Part shown: piece after piece, positions 15,494 to 24,648 of the stretch
Layout: each line of letters begins with the position of its first letter
How positions within the stretch are numbered: the stretch's first letter is position 1
IMG/VR virus record: IMGVR_UViG_3300020152_000016
Location: 1 to 38,966 of that record
DNA: 38,966 nt
Strand: one strand, 5' to 3'
DNA from: a virus
The notes under the pieces: generated by a model
The model's input: only the letters and a program-made list of their open reading frames with translations
Database searches by the model: none
What the model was told of the DNA's origin: nothing
Made by a program: the position numbers and the translations under genes

Positions 15494-16963
15494 ATGATTG
15501 GAACTGAAATCACAATCCGGAATCATGACACAGGCGAGAGCATCGTCCTGAACGACCACGCGACCGACGCAGAGAACGTCATCGCCCTCCAGTCATTCCC
15601 TACCTTCGAGGCAGACATCCGCGCAAACAACGTAGAGAAGCTCGGAGCGCACGGCGAGTTCCGCATGCCGTACTACTATTCCGGTCGCTCCGTCGTCCTT
15701 CGTGGTGTCATTGTCGGGGAAGATGAGGCGCACGTCTGGGCAATAAAGGAGAAGTTCGACCGCATCATGTCGCTCTCCACGACCGGCTACGGCAAGGAGG
15801 CATCCTCTACGCGCATCGAGCCGGAGCTTGCGACGAACGAGGCAACGAACCCGAATGCCCTCGTCTCGACTCTCGGCTGGGCTGCTCTCGATGCCGCTCT
15901 CACGCGGGACGGCAATCTCGGCTTCAAGGTCGTCGCAGACGATACGGTCGCAGCAGTCATCGAGCACGAGATTACTCCTGAAGGCGCGGACGGAGACGAG
16001 TACCATGCCGCAATGGACGTGAAGAATGACGCGGACGACGCACGCAGCTTCACCCTGAAGGTAGAGGCTTTCGACGTTTCAGATATGGCTCTCGGAGACA
16101 GCGAGGCGACCGAAACGATTGAATCGGGAGAGACCGTTCGTATTCATACCAGCCTGACCCTCCCTGTAGGCACTGACCACATCATCGTTAGCGTGCAGCG
16201 CGATTCAGGGAGCGGAGCAGCCGCTTCTGACGAGTTCCACGCTCGCCGTCTTCTCGTCGTGAAGGACCCTCCTGAAAGCCTTTCTCCGGAGACTTCTTAC
16301 TTCGACGGGGAAACTTTGCCGACTTCCCTTCTTTCATACGCCTGGGAGGGCGCACGCGGTCTTTCAGCATCGAAGGAATACCGGATGTCCTTCCCGTCTA
16401 TCGACCGGAACACGATTCGCCTCTCGTTTACGGACCCTGCCGGTCGCCGTATCTTCCTGGACGCGACTCCGGTGCGCTCGGTCTCGTATGACCGTAGGCT
16501 GAAGGAGACGTTCCGCCTCGACTTCCAGGTCGTCGTGCGCTCCAACTTCCCATACCTCCTCATCGAGGACGAGAATCCTCTCGTCTACTTCGGAGAGCTT
16601 GGCTCTCTTGCAGAAGGATTCCAGCTCCCTACCGAGATTCCCTTCGACCTTGCGGGCAGCTTCGTATCCGGAGAGATGACGATTGACGCAGAGACTCCGA
16701 GCATCGCCTCGGTATATATGTACGGTTCCGATGACGGCGTTATTGTGAATCCTAAGATTACGAACCTGACGAATGGAACGTATGTGAAGGTGCTTCAGCC
16801 GCTCGCTGGCTCGCATCGCTTCTTCGCAATCAACGGAGTGTTCGGAACGATGAAGGACCAGGGAGGCAGGGACATCTCTGCGTATGCGGAGGGAGACTAT
16901 ATCCGCCTGGAGCAAGGAGAGAACATCCTCCTCTACTCATCTGATTCTGTGATTCCTAACTAG
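15494..16963 (+). CDS. Distal tail protein (Dit-like) with inserted domain
   Basis: Protein of 489 residues. LGAHGEFRMPYYYSGRSVVLRGVIVGEDEAHVW near the N-terminus and a REL-like second half (VSYDRRLKETFRLDFQVVVRS) resemble Dit proteins that form the hexameric hub at the tail tip. About residues 105-265 hold an insert (EPELATNEATNPNALVSTLGW, LKVEAFDVSD) that looks like a beta-sandwich, carbohydrate-binding type domain. Such evolved Dit proteins can contact the host surface. Five bases after the tape measure gene. Confidence 0.78.
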   Translation: MIGTEITIRNHDTGESIVLNDHATDAENVIALQSFPTFEADIRANNVEKLGAHGEFRMPYYYSGRSVVLRGVIVGEDEAHVWAIKEKFDRIMSLSTTGYGKEASSTRIEPELATNEATNPNALVSTLGWAALDAALTRDGNLGFKVVADDTVAAVIEHEITPEGADGDEYHAAMDVKNDADDARSFTLKVEAFDVSDMALGDSEATETIESGETVRIHTSLTLPVGTDHIIVSVQRDSGSGAAASDEFHARRLLVVKDPPESLSPETSYFDGETLPTSLLSYAWEGARGLSASKEYRMSFPSIDRNTIRLSFTDPAGRRIFLDATPVRSVSYDRRLKETFRLDFQVVVRSNFPYLLIEDENPLVYFGELGSLAEGFQLPTEIPFDLAGSFVSGEMTIDAETPSIASVYMYGSDDGVIVNPKITNLTNGTYVKVLQPLAGSHRFFAINGVFGTMKDQGGRDISAYAEGDYIRLEQGENILLYSSDSVIPN

Positions 16964-16964
16964 C

Positions 16965-18152
16965 ATGAAGATTCACCTCTATGATTTCCTGGGAAAGAAC
17001 AAGATAAAGACGTTCGATACGTCGGACTTTCTTTCGTTGAGCATCACTCACAATATCGACGACTTCAGCACCCTCACGCTAGGTTTCGGCATTGTGCGTG
17101 CGGTGAATGAGACCGGCATCGGCGTATATCAGAATATCTATGTGGAGGACGACGAGGGGCGCATCATCTTCGGCGGCATCATCACCGGCTTCAGTACGAC
17201 CGCACAGGGCGGCACGTTCAAGGCGATAGACCATAGGTGGATTTTCTCGAAGCTGATTCTCGATGCAGAGATGAATCTCACTTCCTCGGAAGATGTGCTC
17301 GATGTCGTTGAGGACCTCATAAACGCGGCAAAGGCGAAGCGCGAGATTCCGGTATTCTTCAACCGTGAAGGTTCCGCAATCAGCGACCAGTACCAGGCAG
17401 ACCTTACCTTCTCTCGCGGTGATGACATCGGCAGCTCCCTTCAGAAAATCATCCAGTCCATATACGCACGCTGGGCGGTTCGGTATACGAAGGTAGGGAA
17501 TGAGGTTATCGGATTCCTCATCGTGCGCTCCGTGCGCGGGGTCTCTCCGGAGGGAGTGGGCATCGCCCGCTCGATTCATCAGTCGGAGGACGGGACTATC
17601 GTGAAGCTCTCATACGAGGAGGGTAGTCAGCAGAACACGATTCACACCTTCAACGTGAACTATGACGCGGCTCCCTACGTTTCCCGTGCAACGCTCGGTG
17701 TGAAGCTGGGCGAGGACCAGGAACCGACGTTCGTGAACGCTGCTCCGGACGGCTTCTCCGCCTTCTTCGAGAGCAACTACGGGCGCACTGAAGCCTTCTC
17801 AACCGACTATAAGGTCGCGTCCCTGGAGACCGCGCAGCAGCTCTCCGGAATGAATCAGGTCTATCCGACAATCGACGTTCAGATTCAGCCGACTCCTGAT
17901 TTCACTCCGCACCTCAACTGCGGAGACCGCGTGCTGCTCGCTATCAAGTCTCCACTTGTGGAGCTTCCAGGCAATACAGTCCGCGTGGATTCCGTCTCGT
18001 ACACAATGGAGGACGGCTACCTTACGCGCTCTATCAGTCTGAACCTTACCAGCATGCAGAAGCGTCCAGGGACGGGCGGCATTCTGAAGAAAATAAACGA
18101 CATGGATACCGCTCTGGACGACCTCGGCAAGCACTATTTCAACAGGGGATAG
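16965..18152 (+). CDS. Tail-associated baseplate hub protein (Tal/gp27-like)
   Basis: Protein of 395 residues. Beta-rich N-terminus (FLSLSITHNIDDFSTLTLGFG, GRIIFGGIITGFSTTAQGG) and central DLINAAKAKREIPVF and IGSSLQKIIQSIYARWAVRY segments fit the hub domain of tail-associated proteins. No lytic domain is visible. It follows Dit by one base, the standard order. Assignment is by position and fold pattern. Confidence 0.72.
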   Translation: MKIHLYDFLGKNKIKTFDTSDFLSLSITHNIDDFSTLTLGFGIVRAVNETGIGVYQNIYVEDDEGRIIFGGIITGFSTTAQGGTFKAIDHRWIFSKLILDAEMNLTSSEDVLDVVEDLINAAKAKREIPVFFNREGSAISDQYQADLTFSRGDDIGSSLQKIIQSIYARWAVRYTKVGNEVIGFLIVRSVRGVSPEGVGIARSIHQSEDGTIVKLSYEEGSQQNTIHTFNVNYDAAPYVSRATLGVKLGEDQEPTFVNAAPDGFSAFFESNYGRTEAFSTDYKVASLETAQQLSGMNQVYPTIDVQIQPTPDFTPHLNCGDRVLLAIKSPLVELPGNTVRVDSVSYTMEDGYLTRSISLNLTSMQKRPGTGGILKKINDMDTALDDLGKHYFNRG

Positions 18153-18176
18153 CGTGGTGCAGTACCCAGGCTGGTA

Positions 18177-18182
18177 TATACT
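18177..18182 (+). promoter_or_regulatory. -10 box TATACT before the fibre gene
   Basis: TATACT lies 6 bases before the ATG at 18189, so a transcript from it would be nearly leaderless. No clear -35 and no Shine-Dalgarno sequence. Confidence 0.45.
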
Positions 18183-18188
18183 AAAGCT

Positions 18189-20321
18189 ATGATATTTTTC
18201 CTCAACAGCGCGAATCGGGTATACAACGACCGTGAACTGAACAAGGTTGCAGGGATTCTCTTTGGAGACGGCGTTTTCAATACTGTAGCTGCTACGCTCG
18301 CAGCGTGGAGGTCGGGCGGGGACTTCCTCGTAGAGGGAGCGGGAGGAAGCATGAACATCACCGCTCGTCCTGGCTCGGCAAGCACCCAGGTCCTCTCTGA
18401 AGGAGAGACGCAGCGCATCATCATTACCGAGGACAATCAGCTCTCCGCAGCCGTCGCAGCGAACGTCGGACTCGCACAGCGCAACGATGCGGTCGTGCTC
18501 CGCGTCCTTCAGTCAGTCATTACCGGCGACACCCTGAACTCGGCGGGCAGCAATGCGGTCGTGCTCACGGTCATCTCCGGCTCCTCTGCGACAGCTCTCA
18601 CTGACGCAGAGATTTCCGTCGCTCTCGGAAGCGACCCATTCATCCGTCTTGCTAACATCCTCGTACCTCTCGGTGCTTCAGAGATTACCCAGAGCATGAT
18701 TACGGACGTGCGCTCAATGGTGAGTGCGAGTCCTTCAGTGAAGCTCGGCTCCTCTATCCTCCGTACTATTCCGATGACGGACGACCCTACTGACCTTCAG
18801 CAGGGCGATATTTGGTACAACTCAACGGAGCGTATCCTGAAGATGTACAACGGCGAGAGCGTCATCTCTCTCCAGACCGAAGACTTCGATTGGGGCTACT
18901 ACCCTCCGAACGGCATCGCATCGAACGCGGAGGACTTCGAGCCTGTGGCTGAAGTGAGCACCGATGAGGGGGTCGGAGCCGTGCAGGTTTATCAGGTCAT
19001 GGACCCAGGCAATCCCTCGAATGCTGGCTCTAACTTCTGCGGACAGGTCTTCGTCATGCCTGATATTGCGAACCCATTTATTCGCGTGAAGCTCGGCAAC
19101 CCAGAATATCAGGGAGGCGTTGTCTTCGATGTGTACTCGGTGAACGGCAGCTACCAGCCGGTCGCTTCTATCCAGGGAGTCGGCTCCTTCGCTCCAGGGA
19201 GTGCTCCAGTGAACGACTGGGTGGACCTGAATCTCGACGGCTCTCTCTACACTCCTGGGACTGCATACATGCTCATTGCCCGCGTCTATCAGCCTGGCTG
19301 GATAAATGCAGGAGATAGTGATTTCAAGATAGGTATTGTGCAGACCGGAACCCGCGAGGATGACTCTGTATTCAAGGTCTTCAAGAGTACGGGCGTAGGC
19401 TCATACACCTCGAACCCATTGAGCGCAACGTGGAACACGAGTACGGACGGAGACGGAGCAATGCTCATGACAATCGCAGAGCGCGGCTCCCTTGCCCTCG
19501 GCAGGACTGACGTTTCAGGACACGCATACAAGGTCTCCCAGGCATTTACCGCGAAGTCGAAGGATATGACCGGATTCATTCTGGTCTCTGGTGCTGATAC
19601 CGGCTCGCCTACTGACGACATCAACGCGACACTCTACGCCGCAGACAACGACGACCTCCCTACTGGACCTGCTCTTGCTACTGCTCTCATCACAGAGACG
19701 GACTGGCTCGCGGGAAGCCTCGGTAGTGAAATGGAGTTCCCTATCGACTACGACCTGCTCGTGGTGGGTGAGCGGTATGTGGTCGTCATCGAGACGGAAG
19801 ACCACGACGATGACAACTACTACACCGTGCTCTACGGAGCGAAGGCATCGGGAGGAGGTGCGTCTCGCTGGAACACGGCGAACGGCTGGGTCGCTCTCAA
19901 CGGGGACCTTTATTTCAGCGTCCGCACTTCATCAGCGAAGAAGATTCCTACGACCGGAGACGACGGTAAGATTCCTGCTGAACTCATCCCTGTCGTACCT
20001 CCACGCGTAGTCTCCCTGGCTTCGTCTGCGACTCCTGCCTATAACGTCGATGATGTGGATGCGGTGGTCATCCCCGCTCTTGCGACGAACATCACGGACA
20101 TGAGTACCTATCTTCTCGGTACTCCGAGCGATTTCCAGCGTCTCCGTTTCCGCATCACCGCATCAGGAGGTATCCGCACCGTTGCCTGGGGTACGAAGTT
20201 CGCCGCATCAGGTGTCGCACTCGATACCTCAATCGCATCGGGTAAGACTCTCAATGCGGAGTTCTGGTGGGACGCGGTGCTCTCGAAGTTCACTCTCATC
20301 TCATCGTCAGAGACGGCATAA
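18189..20321 (+). CDS. Tail fibre / receptor-binding protein
   Basis: Protein of 710 residues, MIFFLNSANRVYNDRELNKVAGILFGDGV at the N-terminus, which is probably the tail-attachment part. The middle has two jelly-roll-like segments (VFDVYSVNGSYQPVAS with DWVDLNLDGSLYTPG, and VSQAFTAKSKDMTGFILVSGADTGSPTDDINATLY). A short DDGKIPAELIP linker precedes a C-terminal head domain (VVSLASSATPAYNVDDVDAVVIPALA). These are typical of fibres that bind host glycans. The start follows a TATACT box. Confidence 0.8.
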   Translation: MIFFLNSANRVYNDRELNKVAGILFGDGVFNTVAATLAAWRSGGDFLVEGAGGSMNITARPGSASTQVLSEGETQRIIITEDNQLSAAVAANVGLAQRNDAVVLRVLQSVITGDTLNSAGSNAVVLTVISGSSATALTDAEISVALGSDPFIRLANILVPLGASEITQSMITDVRSMVSASPSVKLGSSILRTIPMTDDPTDLQQGDIWYNSTERILKMYNGESVISLQTEDFDWGYYPPNGIASNAEDFEPVAEVSTDEGVGAVQVYQVMDPGNPSNAGSNFCGQVFVMPDIANPFIRVKLGNPEYQGGVVFDVYSVNGSYQPVASIQGVGSFAPGSAPVNDWVDLNLDGSLYTPGTAYMLIARVYQPGWINAGDSDFKIGIVQTGTREDDSVFKVFKSTGVGSYTSNPLSATWNTSTDGDGAMLMTIAERGSLALGRTDVSGHAYKVSQAFTAKSKDMTGFILVSGADTGSPTDDINATLYAADNDDLPTGPALATALITETDWLAGSLGSEMEFPIDYDLLVVGERYVVVIETEDHDDDNYYTVLYGAKASGGGASRWNTANGWVALNGDLYFSVRTSSAKKIPTTGDDGKIPAELIPVVPPRVVSLASSATPAYNVDDVDAVVIPALATNITDMSTYLLGTPSDFQRLRFRITASGGIRTVAWGTKFAASGVALDTSIASGKTLNAEFWWDAVLSKFTLISSSETA

Positions 20322-20326
20322 ACAAT

Positions 20327-22744
20327 ATGAAGGAGCGAATCCGAAAGCTGATAGAAGGCAAGAGGAGCCGCAAGGAACGCGCAACGATAAAGGGCGCGGA
20401 GATTGCTCGTATCGACATGGCGAAGCGGTATGAGCGACCAGGCAGGTTGCAGATAGAGATTGTGAAACTGGAGCCTATAGAGGGCGGTGTCGTCGTATAC
20501 GCTCGTGCTTTTCATCGTGGAAGGCAGATTGGATTCGGTGAAGGTGGTGTCGTCGATATTGAACGCTTCCCTATCTACAACCCTCCTATTCTGGTCCCTG
20601 ATGAGAACGGAGACATCGTTCGCGTAGGAACGGGCGAAGACGGTCAGGAGACCGCATACAGGTTCCGTGAGGACCCAGAGGAGGCAATCTTGCAGGTCAT
20701 CGAGCACAACATCTCGGTGATGACTAACATACACGGTCCGAAAAATATCCAGCCTGGACGTATCGGCAGCACCACGAGTACCTTCTACGCTGCTGCGGGA
20801 GACGGCTTTGCTTGGGCGCGAAAGGATAGCTGGAGCGATGTCGTGAACTCGCCTAATGCAAGTACAAAGAGCGGAAGCACGAGCGGACAGTTCAGCCATA
20901 TCGACACGGAAGACCCTATCTACGCCGTAAACTGGCCGGATGGAAGTTCCGGAAATCATTACGGTGCTCGTCTGTTTTTCCCTTTCGATACCAGCGCACT
21001 ACCAGACACCGATACTATCTCTGCTGCAACCTTTAGCGCATGGCTCAACTCTAAAGCTCTCGGAAGTGGTGGTCAGGCAGCACTCCAGTATGCGCGTCTC
21101 GTACAGAGCACCCAGGCGAGCGGTACGGCTATCGTTGCTAACGATTACGGGGCGGTCGGTTCAACTGCTGGTTCCGCGACTGACATCAACGTGAACGCAG
21201 CGTCTACTGGCGCATATCAGAATCTCACCCTCAACTCGACTGGTCGCGGCTGGATAAGCAAGACTGGATATACCAAGTTCGCTCTTAGGAGTGGTTGGGA
21301 TATTACAAATACGCAGCCTTCCAGCTCAAACTATGCGAACAACAACGCTGGTGTCTGGGCAATGTCAGAGACGAGCGGCACGACGAACGACCCTAAGCTC
21401 GTCGTTGAACACGCGACAGCGAACGCGGTCCCTACCACGACGACCCAGGCGGCTTCCGCAATCACTTCTTCAGGAGCAACCGCGAACGGAAACATCACCG
21501 ACACCGGAGTCCCGACCACGATTACGATGCGCGGCTTCGTATACGATACTTCCTCGAAGTCTCTACCAGGAAACGTCGCTCCTGGCTCGTCCGGATATGC
21601 AAGCTCATCGACTGAATCAGGCTCATTCGGAACCGGAGCACACACTCGCTCACTCTCCGGTCTTTCACCGAACACGACATACTACTACCGCGCCGTCGCG
21701 CAGAACGGTACGGGATACGCATACGGCGAAGAGCAGTCTTTCACCACTCTCGCAAACCTCCCTACCGTATCGACTGGTGCTGCAACGAGCGTTGCAAAGC
21801 TGACTGCTACCGCGAACGGAAGCATCGACGCAACAGGAGGAGCGAACGCTACGAAGCGCGGCGTTGTGTACGGTACGTCCTCGCAGTCGGCTCCTGGAAA
21901 CGTCGCTCCTGGTTCCTCTGGATATGCGAACGACAGCAACGAGGCTGGGTCTTTCGGCACAGGCGCATTTTCTCGCAACCTTACCGGACTCGTGGTATCG
22001 ACGACGTACTACTATCGGGCATACGCGCAGAATAGCGCGGGCTATACCTACGGCTCGGAGCAGTCTTTCACGACCCAGGCTCCGGACGTTCCGACTCTCA
22101 CCACGGAGGCTATTACCGAAGTAGAGACGACGAGCGCGGTAGGAAACATGAACATCACAGACGACGGCGATGAGAGCGTCGATGTCATCGGCTTCGTCTA
22201 CGACACCGAATCAAAAAGTCTCCCTGGAAACGTCGCTCCTGCATCATCGGGGTACGCGGAATCGGTCGAGGATTCCGGAGGTCCTTTCGCTGAAGGAGCG
22301 CACTCGATTCCTCTGACAGGGCTTCCGGAGGAGACGGTCTTCTATGTCCGCGCATACGCGCAGAACGCGGCAGGGTACGCCTACGGAGACGAGGAAACTT
22401 TCAATACGCCATATAAGGCTCCGACTATTACCTCGGTCTCTCCGGCAGGTTCGCCTCTCGACGTAGAGACTCCTTTCACCTTGTACGGAACGGAGTTCAT
22501 GGAGGGCGCGACGATTACGATTGACGGGGAACTCTGCACGGAGATTGAGTTCGTGGATGAGGAGACCCTCACCGCCGTCGCTCCGTCTCGCAGCACTTCC
22601 GGTCTCCGGACTCTGGTGGTCGAGAATCCAGACGGCAAGACCGCATCGACCGTCTTCGCCTACATGGAGGTCATTCCTGAACCTGCTCCCGCAAAGACTG
22701 TGAGCGGCTCCTTCGCCGTGGAGGTATCCGGATTCATCGAGTAG
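20327..22744 (+). CDS. Adhesin-like fibre protein with three Fn3-like repeats and an IPT/TIG domain
   Basis: Protein of 805 residues. Domains in order: a basic helical N-terminus (MKERIRKLIEGKRSRKERATI), a region of about 120 residues unlike anything I know, a DNRLRE-like beta-sandwich (GARLFFPFDTSALP ... DPKLVVEHA, about 190-380), three Fn3-like repeats (TYYYRAVAQNGTGYAYGEEQSFTT; bases about 21430-21750, 21751-22080, 22085-22410) and an IPT/TIG domain (APTITSVSPAGSPLDVETPFTLYGTEF). Such proteins bind cell surfaces. Start ATG 20327 lies 5 bases after the previous stop; a longer in-frame start would overlap the fibre gene. Confidence 0.82.
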   Translation: MKERIRKLIEGKRSRKERATIKGAEIARIDMAKRYERPGRLQIEIVKLEPIEGGVVVYARAFHRGRQIGFGEGGVVDIERFPIYNPPILVPDENGDIVRVGTGEDGQETAYRFREDPEEAILQVIEHNISVMTNIHGPKNIQPGRIGSTTSTFYAAAGDGFAWARKDSWSDVVNSPNASTKSGSTSGQFSHIDTEDPIYAVNWPDGSSGNHYGARLFFPFDTSALPDTDTISAATFSAWLNSKALGSGGQAALQYARLVQSTQASGTAIVANDYGAVGSTAGSATDINVNAASTGAYQNLTLNSTGRGWISKTGYTKFALRSGWDITNTQPSSSNYANNNAGVWAMSETSGTTNDPKLVVEHATANAVPTTTTQAASAITSSGATANGNITDTGVPTTITMRGFVYDTSSKSLPGNVAPGSSGYASSSTESGSFGTGAHTRSLSGLSPNTTYYYRAVAQNGTGYAYGEEQSFTTLANLPTVSTGAATSVAKLTATANGSIDATGGANATKRGVVYGTSSQSAPGNVAPGSSGYANDSNEAGSFGTGAFSRNLTGLVVSTTYYYRAYAQNSAGYTYGSEQSFTTQAPDVPTLTTEAITEVETTSAVGNMNITDDGDESVDVIGFVYDTESKSLPGNVAPASSGYAESVEDSGGPFAEGAHSIPLTGLPEETVFYVRAYAQNAAGYAYGDEETFNTPYKAPTITSVSPAGSPLDVETPFTLYGTEFMEGATITIDGELCTEIEFVDEETLTAVAPSRSTSGLRTLVVENPDGKTASTVFAYMEVIPEPAPAKTVSGSFAVEVSGFIE
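21569..22260 (+). repeat. Three Fn3-like coding repeats
   Basis: The core GGAAACGTCGCTCCTG occurs at about 21570, 21896 and 22225, so the unit is about 326-329 bp. The protein repeats are clear and the DNA between the cores has diverged. This can allow repeat gain or loss by recombination. Confidence 0.75.
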
Positions 22745-22781
22745 CTTGCATTCTCGTGGATTCCGTGGTACGTTCTATTTG

Positions 22782-22793
22782 TTATCAGATAGC
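22782..22793 (+). promoter_or_regulatory. Dyad leader motif TTATCAGATAGC
   Basis: This is a member of the leader family found before early genes (TTATCnGRTAGC, then a short A-rich spacer and ATG). It lies 9 bases before ATG 22803 and is preceded by ATTCCGTGGTACG, which also occurs before the small gene at 34614. It shows that the microgene that follows is expressed from its own promoter. Confidence 0.6.
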
Positions 22794-22802
22794 AAGCTTC
22801 TT

Positions 22803-22931
22803 ATGATGCAGCTTTTCAACTACGGACTGGAGGCAAAGCTAATGGAGTTCAGTCAGTGCATTCCGGTAGACTACTACCTCACCGCATCGGCTCTCCTGAA
22901 GGCAACGCTCCCGATGTGCGGCATCTCGTAA
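22803..22931 (+). CDS. Microprotein of 42 residues, early-type promoter
   Basis: MMQLFNYGLEAKLMEFSQ to ATLPMCGIS. No family is recognised; the sequence is mostly hydrophobic, without a clear transmembrane helix. The start is chosen because the early-class leader motif lies just upstream and a strong terminator follows, so the unit is monocistronic. Its placement between fibre and lysis genes with its own promoter and terminator suggests separate timing. Confidence 0.6.
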   Translation: MMQLFNYGLEAKLMEFSQCIPVDYYLTASALLKATLPMCGIS

Positions 22932-22952
22932 GAGACGACGCATGACAGAAAG

Positions 22953-22980
22953 AATCCTCGCTAACGCGGGGATTTTTCTT
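22953..22980 (+). terminator. Rho-independent terminator
   Basis: A 9-bp stem (AATCCTCGC with GCGGGGATT, one G-T pair) with loop TAAC is followed by TTTCTT. It ends the microprotein unit and separates it from the holin operon. Confidence 0.85.
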
Positions 22981-23027
22981 TCATGTTTTACACATGAACA
23001 AAGGTCCAGAATGGGGTGATGAGGGCA

Positions 23028-23033
23028 TATAAT
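23028..23033 (+). promoter_or_regulatory. -10 box TATAAT of the lysis operon
   Basis: A perfect TATAAT ends 6 bases before the ATG at 23040, directly after an upstream terminator. It is the likely lysis promoter and would produce an almost leaderless holin mRNA. No clear -35 at 17 bp, which may mean that an activator is needed. Confidence 0.6.
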
Positions 23034-23039
23034 ACAAGA

Positions 23040-23357
23040 ATGATTGAACCGGCATCTATCACGATAGGCGCATTCGTGAAGCACATGCTCCTAGCCTCAT
23101 TCGGTGCGCTCGCGCACGCTATCAACGCGCATCGTCTCGGTCAGACGAAGGGACTCATGGATTTCCTCCTCCTCACCATTCTTTCCTCTTTCTCCGGTGT
23201 GATGTTCGCACTCATCGCCATGTACCTGACGCATAACGAGTATATGACCCTTGCTGCTGCCGGTAGTGGCGGATTCCTGGGCGTGGAGGGTCTTACCCTA
23301 CTCACAACTAAGGTCCGTGATACCCTTGCCGATGCGATAACGAAGAAGGTAAAATAG
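23040..23357 (+). CDS. Holin
   Basis: Protein of 105 residues with predicted membrane helices around MLLASFGALAHAINA, LMDFLLLTILSSFSGVMFALIAMYLT and YMTLAAAGSGGFLGVEGLTLL. The last block resembles the LydA/phage_holin_3 type. It precedes the endolysin gene by 4 bases. Holins open the membrane at lysis. ATG 23040 follows the TATAAT box by 6 bases. Confidence 0.85.
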   Translation: MIEPASITIGAFVKHMLLASFGALAHAINAHRLGQTKGLMDFLLLTILSSFSGVMFALIAMYLTHNEYMTLAAAGSGGFLGVEGLTLLTTKVRDTLADAITKKVK

Positions 23358-23361
23358 AGGC

Positions 23362-24399
23362 ATGATTGACGAAGACCTCATTGTCTCCAGGGATGCGCTG
23401 CCGGACACCCGTTCCGAGGAGCAGCGCAAGTCAGACTATAAAGACGAGGAGGTGCTTCCTCCTGCCGGAGCCGGAGAGGTAGTCCCCTTCAAGCACAAGC
23501 GACCGACGAAGCTCGGCGCGACTGACTTCAATCAGTGGTATGTAGGCTCGTGCGTTCCGCACGGCTTCCTCACGACCCTCGAATACGAGGGAATCATCAC
23601 GAAGAAGGAGCTGAAGTCGCAGCTCCGCGCATACCGCAAGCGTGTGAACTATCCGCAGGAAGGCAGCATCGCATACGACATGTGGGATAAGATTCGCGGC
23701 GGTGTCTCTCCGCATGCTGACTTCCCTACGAAGGAGAAGATGCGCGAGGCAGAAGCGGCAGCGATGAAGTATGTCGCGGGCGACCCTGTGCTGAAGGACC
23801 GCTTCAATCACTTCGAGATTACCGACTACACTCGCATCGCATCCTACGTTGCTGCTGGTAAGGCTATCCCGATTTTCTTCTATGCTTCAACGAACGAGTG
23901 GTCGCGTGAATACGTCGATGTGCGCGATAGCGTGAACATTCAGGAGGCGGGGGTCCGTCATTGTGTGGTACTCATTCCTGAAGGTGATTTCACCGAGGGC
24001 GGCGTAAAGCGTTTCGCCGTTCATGACTCCGCAAAGTTCGGCAATCGTGGACTCCGTTATATCTCTCTCGACTTCCTTCTGAAGCGTTGCTACTACGCCG
24101 GACGCGTTGAGAAGAAGAATGCGCCGGTCCCTGTCGAGCCTCCGGTTGTGGACCGCAAGCCTGACGTTGCATGCGGACTCAACGAAAAGGGTGATGCCGT
24201 CCTCGCTCTCCAGCGTTTCCTCTACGACCAGGGGAAGCTGAAGGCGGAATACATCACCGGCTTCTATGGTCCGCTCACCGCGAAGGCGGTCCTCTGGTAT
24301 CAGCTCGAAAAGTGGGAGCAGATGACTTCCACGATTCCGGAGCTGCTCGACCTAAAGGGTGAGCATTGGGGTCCGCAGAGCATCGCAACTATTAGCTAA
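23362..24399 (+). CDS. Endolysin: papain-like (C1A) peptidase plus peptidoglycan-binding domain
   Basis: Protein of 345 residues. The papain signature is clear: Q58 and C64 in NQWYVGSCVPHG keep the Gln-to-Cys spacing of papain (Q19/C25), H200 lies in GVRHCVVLIP, and AVHDSAKFGNRGLRYI (D222) replaces the usual NSWG block. Residues 271-345 are a PG_binding_1 domain (NEKGDAVLALQRFLYDQGKL, TGFYGPLTAKAVLWYQ, HWGPQSIATIS). Together with the holin upstream this is the cell-wall hydrolase. Most phage endopeptidases are CHAP, NlpC/P60 or zinc enzymes, so a C1A enzyme is unusual. TAAAAT lies 6 bases before ATG. Confidence 0.85.
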   Translation: MIDEDLIVSRDALPDTRSEEQRKSDYKDEEVLPPAGAGEVVPFKHKRPTKLGATDFNQWYVGSCVPHGFLTTLEYEGIITKKELKSQLRAYRKRVNYPQEGSIAYDMWDKIRGGVSPHADFPTKEKMREAEAAAMKYVAGDPVLKDRFNHFEITDYTRIASYVAAGKAIPIFFYASTNEWSREYVDVRDSVNIQEAGVRHCVVLIPEGDFTEGGVKRFAVHDSAKFGNRGLRYISLDFLLKRCYYAGRVEKKNAPVPVEPPVVDRKPDVACGLNEKGDAVLALQRFLYDQGKLKAEYITGFYGPLTAKAVLWYQLEKWEQMTSTIPELLDLKGEHWGPQSIATIS

Positions 24400-24408
24400 T
24401 CTATTACC

Positions 24409-24588
24409 ATGAAAGAACTGCTCACCTCCGCATCGAAGCTCGTCTTCCTGCTCCTCGCACTTACCGCCTGTGCTGGATTCATTCTCGGCACTCTGCCTGT
24501 GGACCAGTTCATGCTCCTTGCGACCGGCGCATTCGTCTTCTATTTTTCCAACAAGGGAGACGCTGACAAGCCATACGCGGGCAAGTAG
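24409..24588 (+). CDS. Small two-helix membrane protein of the lysis module
   Basis: Protein of 59 residues. The helices are KLVFLLLALTACAGFILGTL and FMLLATGAFVFYFS, with a hydrophilic NKGDADKPYAGK end. LTAC could be read as a lipobox, but the second helix speaks against a spanin lipoprotein. Likely a second holin, antiholin or spanin-like factor. It lies 9 bases after the endolysin gene and before a terminator. Confidence 0.75.
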   Translation: MKELLTSASKLVFLLLALTACAGFILGTLPVDQFMLLATGAFVFYFSNKGDADKPYAGK

Positions 24589-24618
24589 GGTCCTGACACA
24601 TCGGGATTCAAGAGATTC

Positions 24619-24648
24619 AGCACCTCTCGCAGGTGCTTTTCTCTTTCA
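24619..24648 (+). terminator. Rho-independent terminator of the late region
   Basis: The 7-bp stem AGCACCT / AGGTGCT with loop CTCGC is followed by TTTCTCTTTC. It ends the lysis operon and marks the boundary to the control region. Confidence 0.85.
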
